Notes under the pieces: generated by a model | What the model was told of the DNA's origin: nothing | Databases searched by the model: none | Seen by the model: only the letters and a program-made list of their open reading frames with translations | Translations under genes and position numbers: made by a program | In this document: positions 52,486 through 63,629 of the stretch, in pieces | Layout: every line of letters begins with the position of its first letter | Position numbering within the stretch: the stretch's first letter is position 1 | Source of the DNA: Gambelia wislizenii | Lineage: Eukaryota; Chordata; Lepidosauria; Squamata; Crotaphytidae | Direction: 5' to 3' | Assembly (NCBI GenBank): GCA_030847615.1 | Contig: JAUMIR010000005.1 | Span: 246,798,645-246,862,644, forward strand | Length of the DNA: 64,000 bases

Positions 52486-53471
52486 TTGTCGATGCATCCC
52501 TCTGTCCATCTACTCGATTTTCCTACCAAGTGGAAACAGTTCGAGGCTTTCCTGACTGAGCGAGGCCTTCTCTTCCCTACATCTTCTGTTACTACTTGGC
52601 TCCAGTTCTTGTTGCACTTGTCAGCTTCTGGACTTTTTATCTCCTCCTTGAAGTGTTATCTCGCAGCCATCTCAGTTGAGTTCCAGGCCAGCAGCCGCCC
52701 TTCCTCATTTAAAGACCCATCGGTCAAAAAGTTGTTGAAAGGTTATACCAAATTGCATCCTCCTGTGATGGAACTCACTCCAGCGTGGAGCCTGGAACTT
52801 GTTCTCTCACAGCTCTCCAGATGTCCCTTTGAGCCAATGGCCACAGCTGATCTCCATCTTCTTTCATGGAAGATGGCTTTTCTCATCATCATCATCACAT
52901 CTGCTAGGCATGCCGGGGAGCTTTGTGCCTTGTGTTCTGACCCGCCTTGGTGTTCCAGAAGCACAAGGTGGTGCTCAAACAGGATCTCTCCTTCCTCCCA
53001 AAGGTCATCTCCAGTTTCCATCTGAACCAGTCCATCATCCTGCCTGTTCTGATGCAAAACCTGACAGACGAATTCGAGTGCACTCTCCACTCCTTGGATG
53101 TATGTTCAGCATTCACATTCTACATGCAACGGACTGCTCCGTTTTCAAAGTCTCCTAGACTGTTTGTTGCCTATGCAGACTCTAAGTTGGGCATTCCTGT
53201 TTCACCACAGTGCCTGTCCAGGTGAGTGGTTTCGACCATCACCTTGGCCTATGAACTAGCTCGGAAGCCGTTACTATCTCGAATCCAGGTTCACTCTACC
53301 AGGGCTGTAGCTGTATCCACTGCCTTTCTTTCCAGGGTTCCCCTAGAGGATGTTTGCAGAGCAGCGACCTGGTCCACTCCATTGAATTTTATCTCACAGA
53401 ATAGACTGAATAATAGATCCAGGAGTGATGCTGCCTTTGGGAGGGCTGTTCTCCTCTCTACCATTCAGTGA
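52486..53471 (+). pseudogene. DIRS B tyrosine recombinase, broken
   Basis: Well preserved N-terminal half in one frame (52486-53025): WKQFEAFLTERGLLFPTSSV, CYLAAISVEFQASSRPSSF, KKLLKGYTKLHPPVMELTPA and AFLIIIITSARHAGELCALC with the first Arg. After a frame change come LPKVISSFHLNQSIILPVLM, KSPRLFVAYADSKLGIPVSP, a TGA, and VHSTRAVAVSTAF, which keeps the His-x-x-Arg. The final FISQNRLNNRSRSDAAF has Asn where the catalytic Tyr is expected. Inactive. Confidence 0.85.
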
Positions 53472-53589
53472 ATGCATGGTTCTCTTTTTTGCACTACATT
53501 CCTGGTTGTTTAATAAGTGGTTCTTCATTTACTGTGATACTGTATACATCATCTTTCCATGTGGCATGGCATTCCCTCCACCTGTGGGT

Positions 53590-53965
53590 AAAGCTTGCTA
53601 GTCTCCTAGCTGTGTTGATTCAAAGAGACCACGAAGAAGATGGACAGGTTGCTTACCTATAACCATAAATCTTCGAGTGGTCTTCTGTGAATTCACACAG
53701 ACCCACCCATCCTCCCCCCTCTATGTCCTGCTTTAAGTTTAACTTTCCTGATGTTGCTAATTGTGGCATCCTATATGGAACTGAGGGAAATAAGCAGGAT
53801 CGCCTCAGAGGGATCATCAGAGGTGGGTGGAGCTACTGCCAAAAATCTATTACATAACTATTCCAGAAGGTTCCGAGTGCTCTGCCCAGGCACAGGAATA
53901 ACCCAGCTGTGTGAATTCACAGAAGACCACTCGAAGATCTATGGTTAAAGGTAAGCAACCTGTCC
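53590..53965 (+). repeat. DIRS B internal complementary region and right terminal repeat
   Basis: GATTCAAAGAGACCACGAAG and AAGATGGACAGG (53609-53650) and AAATCTTCGAGTGGTCTTCT (53665-53684) are complementary to the element ends. The right repeat (53773-53965) is the inverted match to 44666-44755 plus 46305-46400. Confidence 0.88.
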
Positions 53966-54173
53966 ATGCTATTTTTAACAGAATTGTACCCATATGTACA
54001 TATAGTGGTTATGGTGCTGTATGCAGTCTTTGTGCTGCATTTGTGGAGAGTCAGAGACAACGATATAATTTATCTATCAGATTTCTCTTTCATGAGCTCT
54101 AATAACAGATGAGATGGAAGTGGAAGCTGATGCGCTTCCAGTTGCAGGCACATTTAATTCTGCTGGTTGTTTT

Positions 54174-54385
54174 TTCTTCAGATCTCTGTGGCTCACGTAT
54201 ATGGGTAATTCTGCACCTGCACAGTTGGAAACCTCTAGAGCTAAGCTGAACAGTTTTTGAAGGAGCGCCTTTCCCCTTTGTAATGTCTGTTCTCAGTTGA
54301 CACCTGCCCTTTTTCTCAGTTCCTTTACACCTGCTGCACCTGAAGCAGCATGTTTGCACATTCATTCAGACAGCATTGTGAGATA
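54174..54385 (+). mobile_element. DIRS left-end fragment
   Basis: TTCTTCAGATCTCTGTGGCT, ATTCTGCACCTGCACAGTTG and CTCAGTTCCTTTACACCTGC follow the left terminal repeat of A and E. The rest of the element is absent. Confidence 0.65.
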
Positions 54386-54699
54386 GCTGAGCATTTTCTT
54401 CAAAGTGATAGCCATTCTTCAAGATTTATTCTATGTTATTTGATGGAGGCTTTTGAACCTGTTGCATCAGAGCCTTTTGTTTATGTAATTATGGACTTTT
54501 TTCAATAAATATGTTAACTTTGGCGATAAGGTCTACCATCGGACAGCCAGCCATGCTAGGTTTTTTATCTGTTTAGGCAAAGTACATGCTGTCAATACTA
54601 CCAGACTTTTATCAAACAAGCACTTAAAAATCACATATATTGCCCAAAAGTTTCTGCTAGGCAATGTAACAGTCCTTACAAGCAGTCTCCTTACTGGAG

Positions 54700-54845
54700 T
54701 GCCATTGGACATAGACTTGAAGGAAGGAGACATGAACATTGGAGGAACATCAACAATTTAAGATGTGCAGATGACACCATACTACTAGCAGAAAATAGCA
54801 AAGACTTGGAACAATTACTAAAGAAAGTCAAGGAAGAAAGTGCAA
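54700..54845 (+). pseudogene. RTE/BovB-like reverse transcriptase fragment
   Basis: One frame reads NINNLRCADDTILLAENSKD and LEQLLKKVKEESAT, with an ADD catalytic motif in the context typical of RTE-clade LINEs. Only about 140 bases can be assigned. Confidence 0.6.
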
Positions 54846-55620
54846 CAGTTGAACATTCAGGGCTTGTCTCGTATGCTGCCAGCAGCAGCTGTAGAGGAAA
54901 CAGTGGCAATGCAATGGCAGTAGAAAACAGGTTGTGAGCATTACAACAGTGGTGAGTGGAGCAGCAGCAAAAGCCATTCCCATTAAGAGATAAAATTGCC
55001 CTACCCATTCTCAGGTTTTACCTCCTGGCAGGGTCAACTATTGCTGCGAGTTCCCTGCTGCCACTACACCCCAGGAGAGAGAGAGAGATTTGCACAAAAA
55101 CTTAAGTAGCCAAACACTAGTATAAGAAACCAATAGGATTTTAGTATCTCAATTTTCTTCACAAGGGAACTGTAGGTAAAGAAAGGAGCGTGTGATTAGC
55201 TTTTTGTTACACAAATGGGATTTGTGACTGAGCGAGGACTTGATCCTGGGTCTACCTGGTCCTAGTGTGATGCTTCATGTACTGGGCAATGGCCTTTGTC
55301 ATGGATGATCCTGTGTGATCCTGTTTGGAGAAGCCTACAATTATTGCAGGTAGTCCAGAAGTGAATCTTTGCTATGCCTGGGTGCTACAGGAATAGAGGG
55401 TGTAATTAAAAAAAGAAAAAGAAAACAAAATTAAGAGTATAAAAATAAAGGAAGGATCTGAACATCAGGCAGGTACAGTCTAACAAAAAAAATGGTCCTT
55501 GTTTGAATTCTTCCATCTGAAATTAATGGTAATTCTTCTATCTGAAAAAATGGAAGACAGTAATTTTGTAGGCCACACCTCCTACCAAGTCTTATTGGTG
55601 ACTTCTGTTTTCCTGTGCAG
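54846..55620. other. No gene seen
   Basis: Intron sequence before the last CECR2 exon in the window. It has a GAGA run at 55079-55089 and A-rich runs but nothing assignable. TCTGTTTTCCTGTGCAG is the 3' splice site. Confidence 0.5.
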
Positions 55621-55749
55621 AGGTCATCAGTGCCAGGAACATTTAGCTCTCTGCATGGATCTAATCCAACAAAACCGTATGGGTCGCCTCGAGTACCAGA
55701 ACCACATCCTGGTGAGCCAGGCCATCAGCTCCAGCACTTTGTTGTGCAG
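55621..55749 (+). CDS. CECR2: CECR2 exon (Pro/Gly-rich C-terminal region)
   Basis: 129 bases, phase 0 at both ends: RSSVPGTFSSLHGSNPTKPY, then GSPRVPEPHPGEPGHQLQHF and VVQ. The VPGTF, LHGSNP and VPEPHPGEP phrases match the start of the long disordered C-terminal part of vertebrate CECR2. Acceptor CCTGTGCAG, donor GTATGA. An open stretch in another frame (55499-55792) overlaps it but has no support. The remaining C-terminal exons must lie beyond 64 kb. Confidence 0.93.
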
Positions 55750-56889
55750 GTATGAAATGGACTCTCTTATGAGCTTTTACCTGCCAGTTTAATGAATACA
55801 TGGAAGCCTATGATAAGAAAATCTCAGCAGTGCCTAATGAATAATTACTTGATCATATTTTATTACAATCTTGGCACAGGGTTTATGTCTCTCTGTGTTT
55901 AGGTTTCTTAAAAATGGGAGATTTTTTAGACAAAAAGATTATAAAGATTTTTATGGGTAGCCATGAAGAGCAATCAAACAGATAGGAAGGACTATGTGAC
56001 AGAAGAATGTGCAGTACATACACCAGGGTAGAAAAACCATTTTTTTAGACTGAGATCTGCAAGCCACAAAAAATGGGCAAGATCAAAGTTAAAGTGTGTG
56101 GAGCTACCCTTCCCCTTTCATGGTCTCATGCATGCATGCACATATGTACACAAAGATTCCCCTGCCTTGCCTCCTGTGCTGCAGTTAGGCTTAGAAAAAG
56201 CCTGTTGAAGAAGTCAATGGAAGACTTTTTTCTAACGCTCACTAAAGCATGGGTGATGATTTGTAGTGGTTGCAGCTGGAGAGAATAAACATTCCCAGAA
56301 TTGATAGCACCCTCCCTTGCAGTAGTTAAACAAAGAAAATGCCTTTTACTGCAGCCAGCTTATAGCCTTTTAACATTCTAATTGTTGGGGGGGGGCAGCG
56401 GCACAGAGGTAAGACTTTAGGTTGGATTGGGAGGCTCTATGTGTCACATTCAGTTTCCAGTCTGGAGGTCTTCAACCATAGCATATAGCATCAGTCCATT
56501 TGAAAGGTGGAAATGTTTTTATTGATGTCCAGTGCCCTTTGACAAATACTTGTTTTCTCAGGCATTTATTAGTGTAAGCTAAAATTCAGTCTTCAAATGG
56601 TGTGTAGTGCAATGAATTACAAGTATCCACATTTGTGTTCTTAAGAATAATATTCCATTTATTAATTCAAAATTTATAAGCTGTTTTTAAGACAGCCCTC
56701 AAAAAGTGCTGTCAAGAAATGCAAGCTACAGTAGGTATATAATTACTAAGAGGTAAACTGACATGTATCACACAAGCCATTCTCATTTTAAGAAATTCAA
56801 CAGTGAAATGATGCATTTTAAAAGTCTTCTGAAGTGCCTGTATTGATTAGAGTTAAGTTTAATGTAAAGAAAAGAGTTCTATTTCAAAT
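55750..56889. other. No gene seen
   Basis: Intron sequence with a G-run near 56390. No element or exon recognised. Confidence 0.5.
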
Positions 56890-58425
56890 GTACAGAGCCA
56901 ACATTGAGAAGGCCCTGTTTTGTGCTCAGCAACCTGACTGTTCTCCAGCAGAGTGGGGAGTCAATCCTGGGTTGGCTCCTCCCACGCAACAAGACAGGCA
57001 GGGCAGTACATGAATAGATAGAAAAATAGGCATAGCACTAGGCAGGAGAGCCATCCCTCCTCCACAGTTCTGTCCTGCCTCATGAGGTATATAGAGCAGG
57101 GTGAAGAGCTCTGCCTATTTCGTCTTCTGAACTGCCTTTCTCCCTGCTGCCTTCCTTCCTTATTTCTCCCTGCTATTGTTCTTTACTATTCTGTCAACTC
57201 TGCTGCTATCTCTCAACAAGGATGTCTGACAGAACGGCACTGAGAGAAAAAAGCCTCGAACTTATCCGCTGAGGAGGAGACTGAGTGGGAGGCCCTAACA
57301 GGCCAGGCAGAGGATCATGGCACCTCGGACCTCTTGGGAGGATCCAAGCTCAGCCAGGAGACCCTGATGGCACTGAAGAGGGTGTGTGATGTGGGCTTGA
57401 GTTCCGGGCTGGACCATGCCGCCCAGGGAGAGCCTGTGCCTGAACGGCAGGTTGTAAGGGGGAGTCTTCCGATCCCTTCCTCCCAGTCATTGAGGGGGAG
57501 GAACTGTGCCAAAGCTGGCTCACTGGATCGTGCTAGTCACGCGCCAGGCTGTGGCAGCTGTGGTGACAGGGGAGGGGAGGGGAGGGGAGGCACACAGTTG
57601 CCTGCTAAAACCTCTACAGATGCCATCTTGAAATGCCTGAAGAAAAAGGGCGGGCTGTCGCTAAGCGCAGTGGCTGAGGCATCAGGGCCGGCCACAACCA
57701 AGGCAGCAAAGCATCCCCTGCCTGGAACCTCTTCAGGGAAAGTCAAAGGGGGGGCTGAAGGGGTCCGGGAATCCCTAGAGCCTCTGAGTAAGGCCATTAA
57801 AAAGTCTGTCAGGCAGATTTCTCCTGACTAGGAAGATGCAGGAGGGGAGGAGTCTGAGGCAGAAAGCTCAGAAAGGGCGGAAGGGGAGTTATCTTCAGAG
57901 GAAGAAACTCTGTCCCAACTATCTCCCAGGCTGTTTGAGCCAAAGTTTTTCAAGTTAATTCTTTAAAAGGCAGAAAAAGGACTAGAACTCCAGAGCAATG
58001 TAGGATCGACAGTGGAAGGCGAGGGATGTGTGCCTGAAATTAGGGTGAAATCTAAGGCAGAGCGGTTTGTTATACCCTTCCCAGAAATATTCTCTGACAC
58101 ATTGGAAGGGGAATGGTTGACATCAGGGGTGGCCAGGAACCTTCCAGCATTGGCTGAGGGGTTTTACACCTTTCCAAATCAAATAATGGAGAAACTTAAA
58201 CTGCCCCATAGATGCTCCCATAGTGGGGCTTATTTCGGGCTCTCTATCCCCGGGATGGTGATGACAATTTAAAGAGGATAAGATGGTCAACATGTACCTT
58301 AGGAGAGCTCATGAGGCCTTGGCAATTAGGGCAGCGGTGGCCACATCCTTTTTTTGCCAGGGCCACCATTCGTTGGGCAAAGGATATTGTTTTATTTCTT
58401 GCCTAGCGGTATTCCCAAGGTAAAA
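56890..58425 (+). mobile_element. DIRS-like element F, 5' part with gag, truncated
   Basis: An untranslated leader, then a gag-like frame (57334-57831, with an N-terminal start near 57222): LSQETLMALKRVCDVGLSSG, a Lys-rich LKCLKKKGGLSLSAVAEASG, a stop, an acidic part, then RFVIPFPEIFSDTLEGEWLT and YTFPNQIMEKLKLPHR (58012-58270), parallel to ELPFPSVFLHLVKGIWETPL of DIRS D. It stops where an L1 begins. Assignment rests mainly on the last block. Confidence 0.55.
57569..57590 (+). other. G-quadruplex-type G-run
   Basis: Four GGGGA units in tandem followed by GG, inside the F gag-like region. Confidence 0.7.
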
Positions 58426-58882
58426 CAAGGGGTAGGGGGAGGAGCCAAGCTTCAATGGCGTAGGAACAATTCCCAAGACAGGTGCTCAAGGTAATGGAAT
58501 TAAATGACTAATTTCCCCTCAAAAAGGCATGAGGAGAGCCCTTGAGGGAAGATTTATTGTTGTGAATTACTAAGGAATGTTAATAGAAGGGAAAATTGCA
58601 GATCAAAGAAGCCTAAAGTAAACAGATAGTTACTTTCGGTTTTGTCCGATCTTGATCTTGGAGCTGTCTCCAGCATAATTAAAAAGAACATTTGGCTAAT
58701 AAATCACTAAGGTTGGATACAGCAGCGAACAACTGTTGGCAAATGAAAAGGATGATTTAACAGAGGAAGAAATATTTGATCTAACTGGAGAATAAGTGGA
58801 AAGCTTTAAAAAAAGTGGTGGAGGAAGGAGGGGCCATTAACAGAAGGGAAGAAACGAAAGTTTGGAGTGTTTTGATTTTCTT

Positions 58883-59940
58883 ATGTCTAAAAAAATTAGC
58901 AATACATCAGGAAAAAGCTGGTTGAGACCACAAACAGTAAGTAAACCATCAGATAGATCGCATAAGAGATTGGAGAGGATATTTCCAGAAGCACAGAATA
59001 ACAAGGGTGAACCAGAAGGACAAAGGATGGAAAAAGAAATTAGCCCTCCATTAGGTGCCTCAGCCCTAGATCCTCCATTCCCAGAAGGGAGGGAAAGAAG
59101 GGAGAAAGCACAGAGGATATTAAAACTCATATGGATTCTCTCTTTACAAAAATGATGACAGAATTTAGAGAAGACAAAAAGAGAATGTTTTCAGAGTTTG
59201 CAAGCATAAGAGAAGAAATGCAGAAGGAGAGGAAAAGATCTGAAGAAAGATTTGTGGAAATGAGTACAAAAATACAAGGAATACAAGGAGATATTCTTAA
59301 TATAGTAAAAGAGAACAACGAAATAATTAAAACCCAAACAGTTCAAGGCAGTCAGATCCAGGACAATATGAAGAAAATCATAGATATGGAAAAAAATTGA
59401 TATACATGCAAGATTATCAACACAGGAATAACTTTAGAATAAGGTTCCTGGGGAAAGATCAAGGATCTAACATGAAATCTGAAGTGTTGAAATAGCTACA
59501 GCAAGTGACCCTAGCTATGAAATGGAGGGAAGAGGACATCGAGCGGATACATAGAGAACTGACAGGAAGGAGAAGTATTTTGCCAAGAGATGTTATTGTC
59601 AGAGTTATTAATTATAATAACAAGGAGGAATTGATGAGAACTGCCAGGAAATATCCAGAGAGACTGAAGTATGGAGATGTAAGGGTGGAATTATATAATA
59701 ACTACTGTCCACAAACAGTAATCTGGAGAAAATTGATGAAGCCTTGTATTGCTACTCTTTTGAAAGCTGGTATAAAATATGCTTGGGGATACCCAGTGTT
59801 TCTGAAATTTGAACGGGCAGGAAAAAGATATAGAATGGAAACTCCAGAAGAAGGACTGCGACTGTTGGAGGAGTTGGGAATATATAAGAAGGAGTACGGA
59901 GCTGATGGAGGAGTGGACAGCAGAGATGGAAAAGTTTAGA
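58883..59940 (+). pseudogene. L1 ORF1 protein, frameshifted
   Basis: ATG at 58883 starts a frame with KKISNTSGKSWLRPQTVSKP. After a shift near 59130 a coiled coil follows (MDSLFTKMMTEFREDKKRMF, EEMQKERKRSEERFVEMSTK, IKTQTVQGSQIQDNMKKIID), stopped at 59398. From 59505 comes the RNA-binding and C-terminal domain: REEDIERIHRELTGRRSILP, RDVIVRVINYNNKEELMRTA and LKAGIKYAWGYPVFLKFERA. L1 ORF1p trimerises and binds L1 RNA. One frameshift and one stop region separate the parts. Confidence 0.85.
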
Positions 59941-60279
59941 CAGATGAAGAAAGCAGAAGGAAGAAGAATAAATTACAGGGGTGGGGAGAAAAAGAGGGGA
60001 AATATAATTTTTTTTATTTTTATGAGCACTTGGGTGGAGGGAGTTGTTCTGGGCTATTGGATGATCTCTTCGCCACTCCTCACCTGGAAGACATGGGGGG
60101 TCATGAACAAGGCAATTTGCCTTGGGAAGACAAGGTGGGGAGGTAAAGAAGGGAAAGGGGGAGGTGGGAAGGGAATGGGGAAAAATTGGGAAGGGGTGGG
60201 AATGGGGAAGGGAGGTCACTTTTTGGAGCCAGAAGATTTTATAGAAAATGTAATAAGGAATCTAATGGCTAATAAATTA

Positions 60280-63200
60280 AAGATATCAACCTTAAATGTT
60301 CATGTCCTGGGCACGGTAATAAAACAAAAAAAGGATTCAAGCATTATTGAAGAAGGATCAAGCGGATATAATATTTTTACAAGAGACATATCAAAAAAGG
60401 GAAGGAGTACATGAATTGAAATTGAATTGGGTAAGAGTTTATGAAAAAGCATATGGAAATTCAAAAGCTGGAGGGGTAGCAATATTAATAGCAAAAAATG
60501 TAATTTTGTCATTAAAAAGGTGAAAAAAGATGAAAATGGTACATATATTATAATGCAAGGTGAAATGGGAGAAGATAAATATGTTTTAATGAATGTATAT
60601 ATGCTCCAAATGAAAAACAAGAGGAATTTTATGAGAAAGTATTTAAAGAAATGGAGAATATGCAAGAACAAAATATTGTTGTAGCAAGAGACTTTAACAT
60701 GCAAATGGAAAGAATAAAGTATCAAAAGGAATTTTGTGGGATACTATGAAAGCTGTGACAAGGGGGGTATGTACAAAAGAAACCTTTAACTTAAAAAAAA
60801 AGGCAAGAAGAAAGAAAAGGGGAATTAGAAAGGGAAATAGAATTATTGGAAAATAAATATATATTAGATAAGGAAAAACAAACTTACATTGAGTTACGAG
60901 CAAAGAGGGAGGAATTGGATAAAATGGAAGTAGATGAAGTACAGGAAAATTTAATTTATTTAAAAAGGGAGTATTTTGAATTTAGTAATAAAAATTCAAA
61001 AATGTTGGCTAGATCCACACAGAAGAAAATGGAAAATACGATAAATGGGATTAGAGATAAAACAGGTAAAATGTGTAGAACATTGAAGGAAAAATTAACA
61101 ATTTTTGAGGAGTTTTATAAAGACCTGTACCAGTCAGGGAATAAATCAGTGGAACAAATAGAAAAATATGTAGGGGAATATTGGAATATTAAAATAGAAG
61201 AGGAAGACAGGGATTTATTAGAAAAACCAATTACAAAAATGGAAGTAGAGGAAGCAATAAATCATTTAAAAAGTGGGAAAGCTCCAGGAATGGATGGGCT
61301 AGGACCAGATTATTATAAAGTATTTAAGAAGAAGTTAATACCTGAATTATTAGAATTATATAACAATATAATAATGGGAGATAATGTCCCTTCATCATGG
61401 CAACAATCATTGATAATATTGATACCAAAGCCAGTTAAGGATTTGATGGACCTAGGATCATACAGGCCTATATCATTGATAAATCAAGATGCAAAGTTAT
61501 TATCTGCAATAATGGCAAAGAGAATGAATAGTTGTATGTATAAATATATATTTAAGGACCAATGTGGGTTTGTGAAAGGAAGACAAATGTCAAATTTGAT
61601 AGGAAGTGTGTTAAATAAAATACATATAATCGGCAAAACAAAAGTAAGAAATGATAATAGTATAGAAGGAATTGGATTAGAAACAAAATATAAGATAAGC
61701 TTGTTTGCTGATGATACATTGCTAACAATTAAGGATTTGATTAATGGAATAGGAAAAATTAAAGAACATTTTAAAAGTATTTGGGGAGATGACAGGCTTA
61801 CAGGTTAATTGGAATAAATCAGATATGATGTTGCTTAACTATACTAAGGAAGAAGAAAATATATTTGTAAAAGAGAAAAAATTAGAAGTAAGATTAAAAA
61901 GTAATATTAAGTATTTAAGAATAAATATTACAAAAGATTTAAAAGAATTAGAAGAGAAAAATATTATGGTATTAAGGAAAGAAATGGAAAAAAAGTTGGA
62001 ATATAAAAATATTCAATTATCGTGGTTTGGAAGAATAGCTTTAGTTAAAATGAAAATATTACCTAAACTAAATTTTTTTGTTTAGAATGCTCCCAATAAA
62101 AATATCAGAAGTAGAACTGAAAAAATGGCAAAATATGTTGAATAAATATTGTAATGGAGGGAAAAGGACAAGATTAAATAAATTATTTTGGTATATATCA
62201 CAGAAGGAGGGAGGACTTGGTCTTCCAAAAAGAAAAGGATATTATGAAGCTAATCAATTGAGATATGTTATAGAAGGAATTGTTGGACAGGGGGATTTAG
62301 AATGGTTAGAGACAGAAACAGGGAGACTAGAAAATAGAATATGGAACATATTTTTGGTAATTTTACAAAAAAGGAAATTAAAGGAATTGAGAACTCATTT
62401 TTGCAAAATATATGGGAAATATGGTATAAATATAAGAGAGAATTTTTGCCTACTGATTCAGTATTAACACCGGTTATAATGGGAAAAAAATTTCCAAATA
62501 ATTTGAAGGAAAAAATGGGAAAGGAATTAAAGAAAAGAGGACTAGACAAAATAGAGGGATGGATAGGATGGATGAATGAAAAAGGGAGTATAAGAGAGAA
62601 ATTAGGTGGAATGAAAATTTCATGGTTTAATTGCATACAGTTAGAACAATGGATTAAAAATTGGAAAAAGAATTATAAAGAAACAATGGAATTTAATAAA
62701 TTTGAAAATTTGGTGAAAAAAGGTGAAAAGAGGGATGATAATGAAAGTTTGAAAGGTATTACAAGTGAATTATATAAAATATTGATAAAATATAAAATAT
62801 TTATAAAAGTAAGGATAAAAAAGACAAAGGGGAATATTTAAGGAGAATATGGGAGGAAGATTTGAAACAAAAAATTGGAGATCATGAATGGGATAAGATA
62901 TGGAAACAAAGACATCTAAAAATATGTCGATACAGATAAAAGAAAATTATTATAAAATAATATGGAGATGCTATTTGACACCAGCAAGATTGCATAATAT
63001 AGACAAGAATAATTCTAAATATTGTTGGAGTTGTTGTTAAGAAATAGGTACATATATGAATATGTGGTGGAATTGTAAATTTGAACAGCAGTTTTGGGAA
63101 ATGGTTTTTATAGAAATAGAGAATATTCTGAATAGAAATATAGAAAGGAAACCGAGCATAGCATTGATGTCAATTTATAATGAAGGGAATGGGAACCAAG

Positions 63201-63445
63201 CAGAAAAGGATTTATTATAGCAAGATATTGGAAAATGCAAATAAATGTACAAGTGGAGGAGTGGTATAAAGAAGTTTGGAAAATGGCAATAAATGATAAG
63301 TTAACATGTAGAATTAAAGTAAGAAGAGGAAGTTGGAAAGAAAGTGATTTTGATAAAATTTGGAAAGTATTCGTTAAAAAAGTATTACAGAGAAAAGATG
63401 GGAGGTTACCTCCACGGGAAGAAATGAGATTCTGGAAAGATTAGG
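60280..63445 (+). pseudogene. L1 ORF2 protein, multiply broken
   Basis: Endonuclease remnants: KISTLNVHVLGTVIKQKK (60280), KAYGNSKAGGVAILIAKN across a shift, YAPNEKQEEFYEKVFKEM and VVARDFNMQ (60677-60705). Linker and reverse transcriptase from 60846: EKPITKMEVEEAINHLKSGK, APGMDGLGPDYYKVFKKKLI, LIPKPVKDLMDLGSYRPISL, CGFVKGRQMSNLIGSVLNKI, then a jump to EGIGLETKYKISLFADDTLL with FADD (61705). The block with the R-x-G-C-P-L-S-P motif is missing between 61650 and 61665. The C-terminal domain continues in several frames to VRRGSWKESDFDKIWKVFV (63325). ORF2p nicks DNA and copies L1 RNA. This copy cannot. Confidence 0.85.
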
Positions 63446-63629
63446 TAAGGGATAATGGCTCCAGTGAAGGGGAGCACTGAGGTGGGGGGGTAGGGGAAAT
63501 AATATTCATGAAAAGAATTATAGTAAAGAATTTATGTTAACTTTTGAAATTAGTTAATAGAAAATTATAATGTTTATGGTAATTGTATGTGTTATACTAA
63601 ATAAGTATTGTTTGGATATTATGTAAGAA

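Larger units (their letters stand above)
44666..53965 (+). mobile_element. DIRS-type retrotransposon B with two nested insertions
   Basis: The left end (ATCGTCTCGGTGGTCTCTGT, 44666) and the right terminal repeat (53770-53965, ending GCAACCTGTCC) match the complete copy. The left repeat is split by a TA-flanked transposon (44756-46304), and the gag leader is split by DIRS C (46448-48894). gag, reverse transcriptase, RNase H and recombinase follow in order. About 750 bases are missing between reverse transcriptase and RNase H. Without insertions the element is about 5.3 kb. Sense orientation to CECR2. Confidence 0.88.
58430..63625 (+). mobile_element. L1 LINE, nearly full length, inactive
   Basis: Starts near GGGGGAGGAGCCAAG (58434), the classic L1 5' end phrase. 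A 5' untranslated region, ORF1 (coiled coil plus nucleic-acid-binding domain), ORF2 (endonuclease, reverse transcriptase, C-terminal domain) and a short 3' untranslated region follow. The + strand is very A-rich. Frameshifts are frequent, the endonuclease is shortened, and the central reverse transcriptase is missing. Sense orientation relative to CECR2. It interrupts DIRS F. Confidence 0.85.

Noticed and set aside
55499..55792. 98-codon open stretch around the last CECR2 exon
   Set aside because: The CECR2 reading with proper splice sites and phase uses a different frame and matches the known protein.
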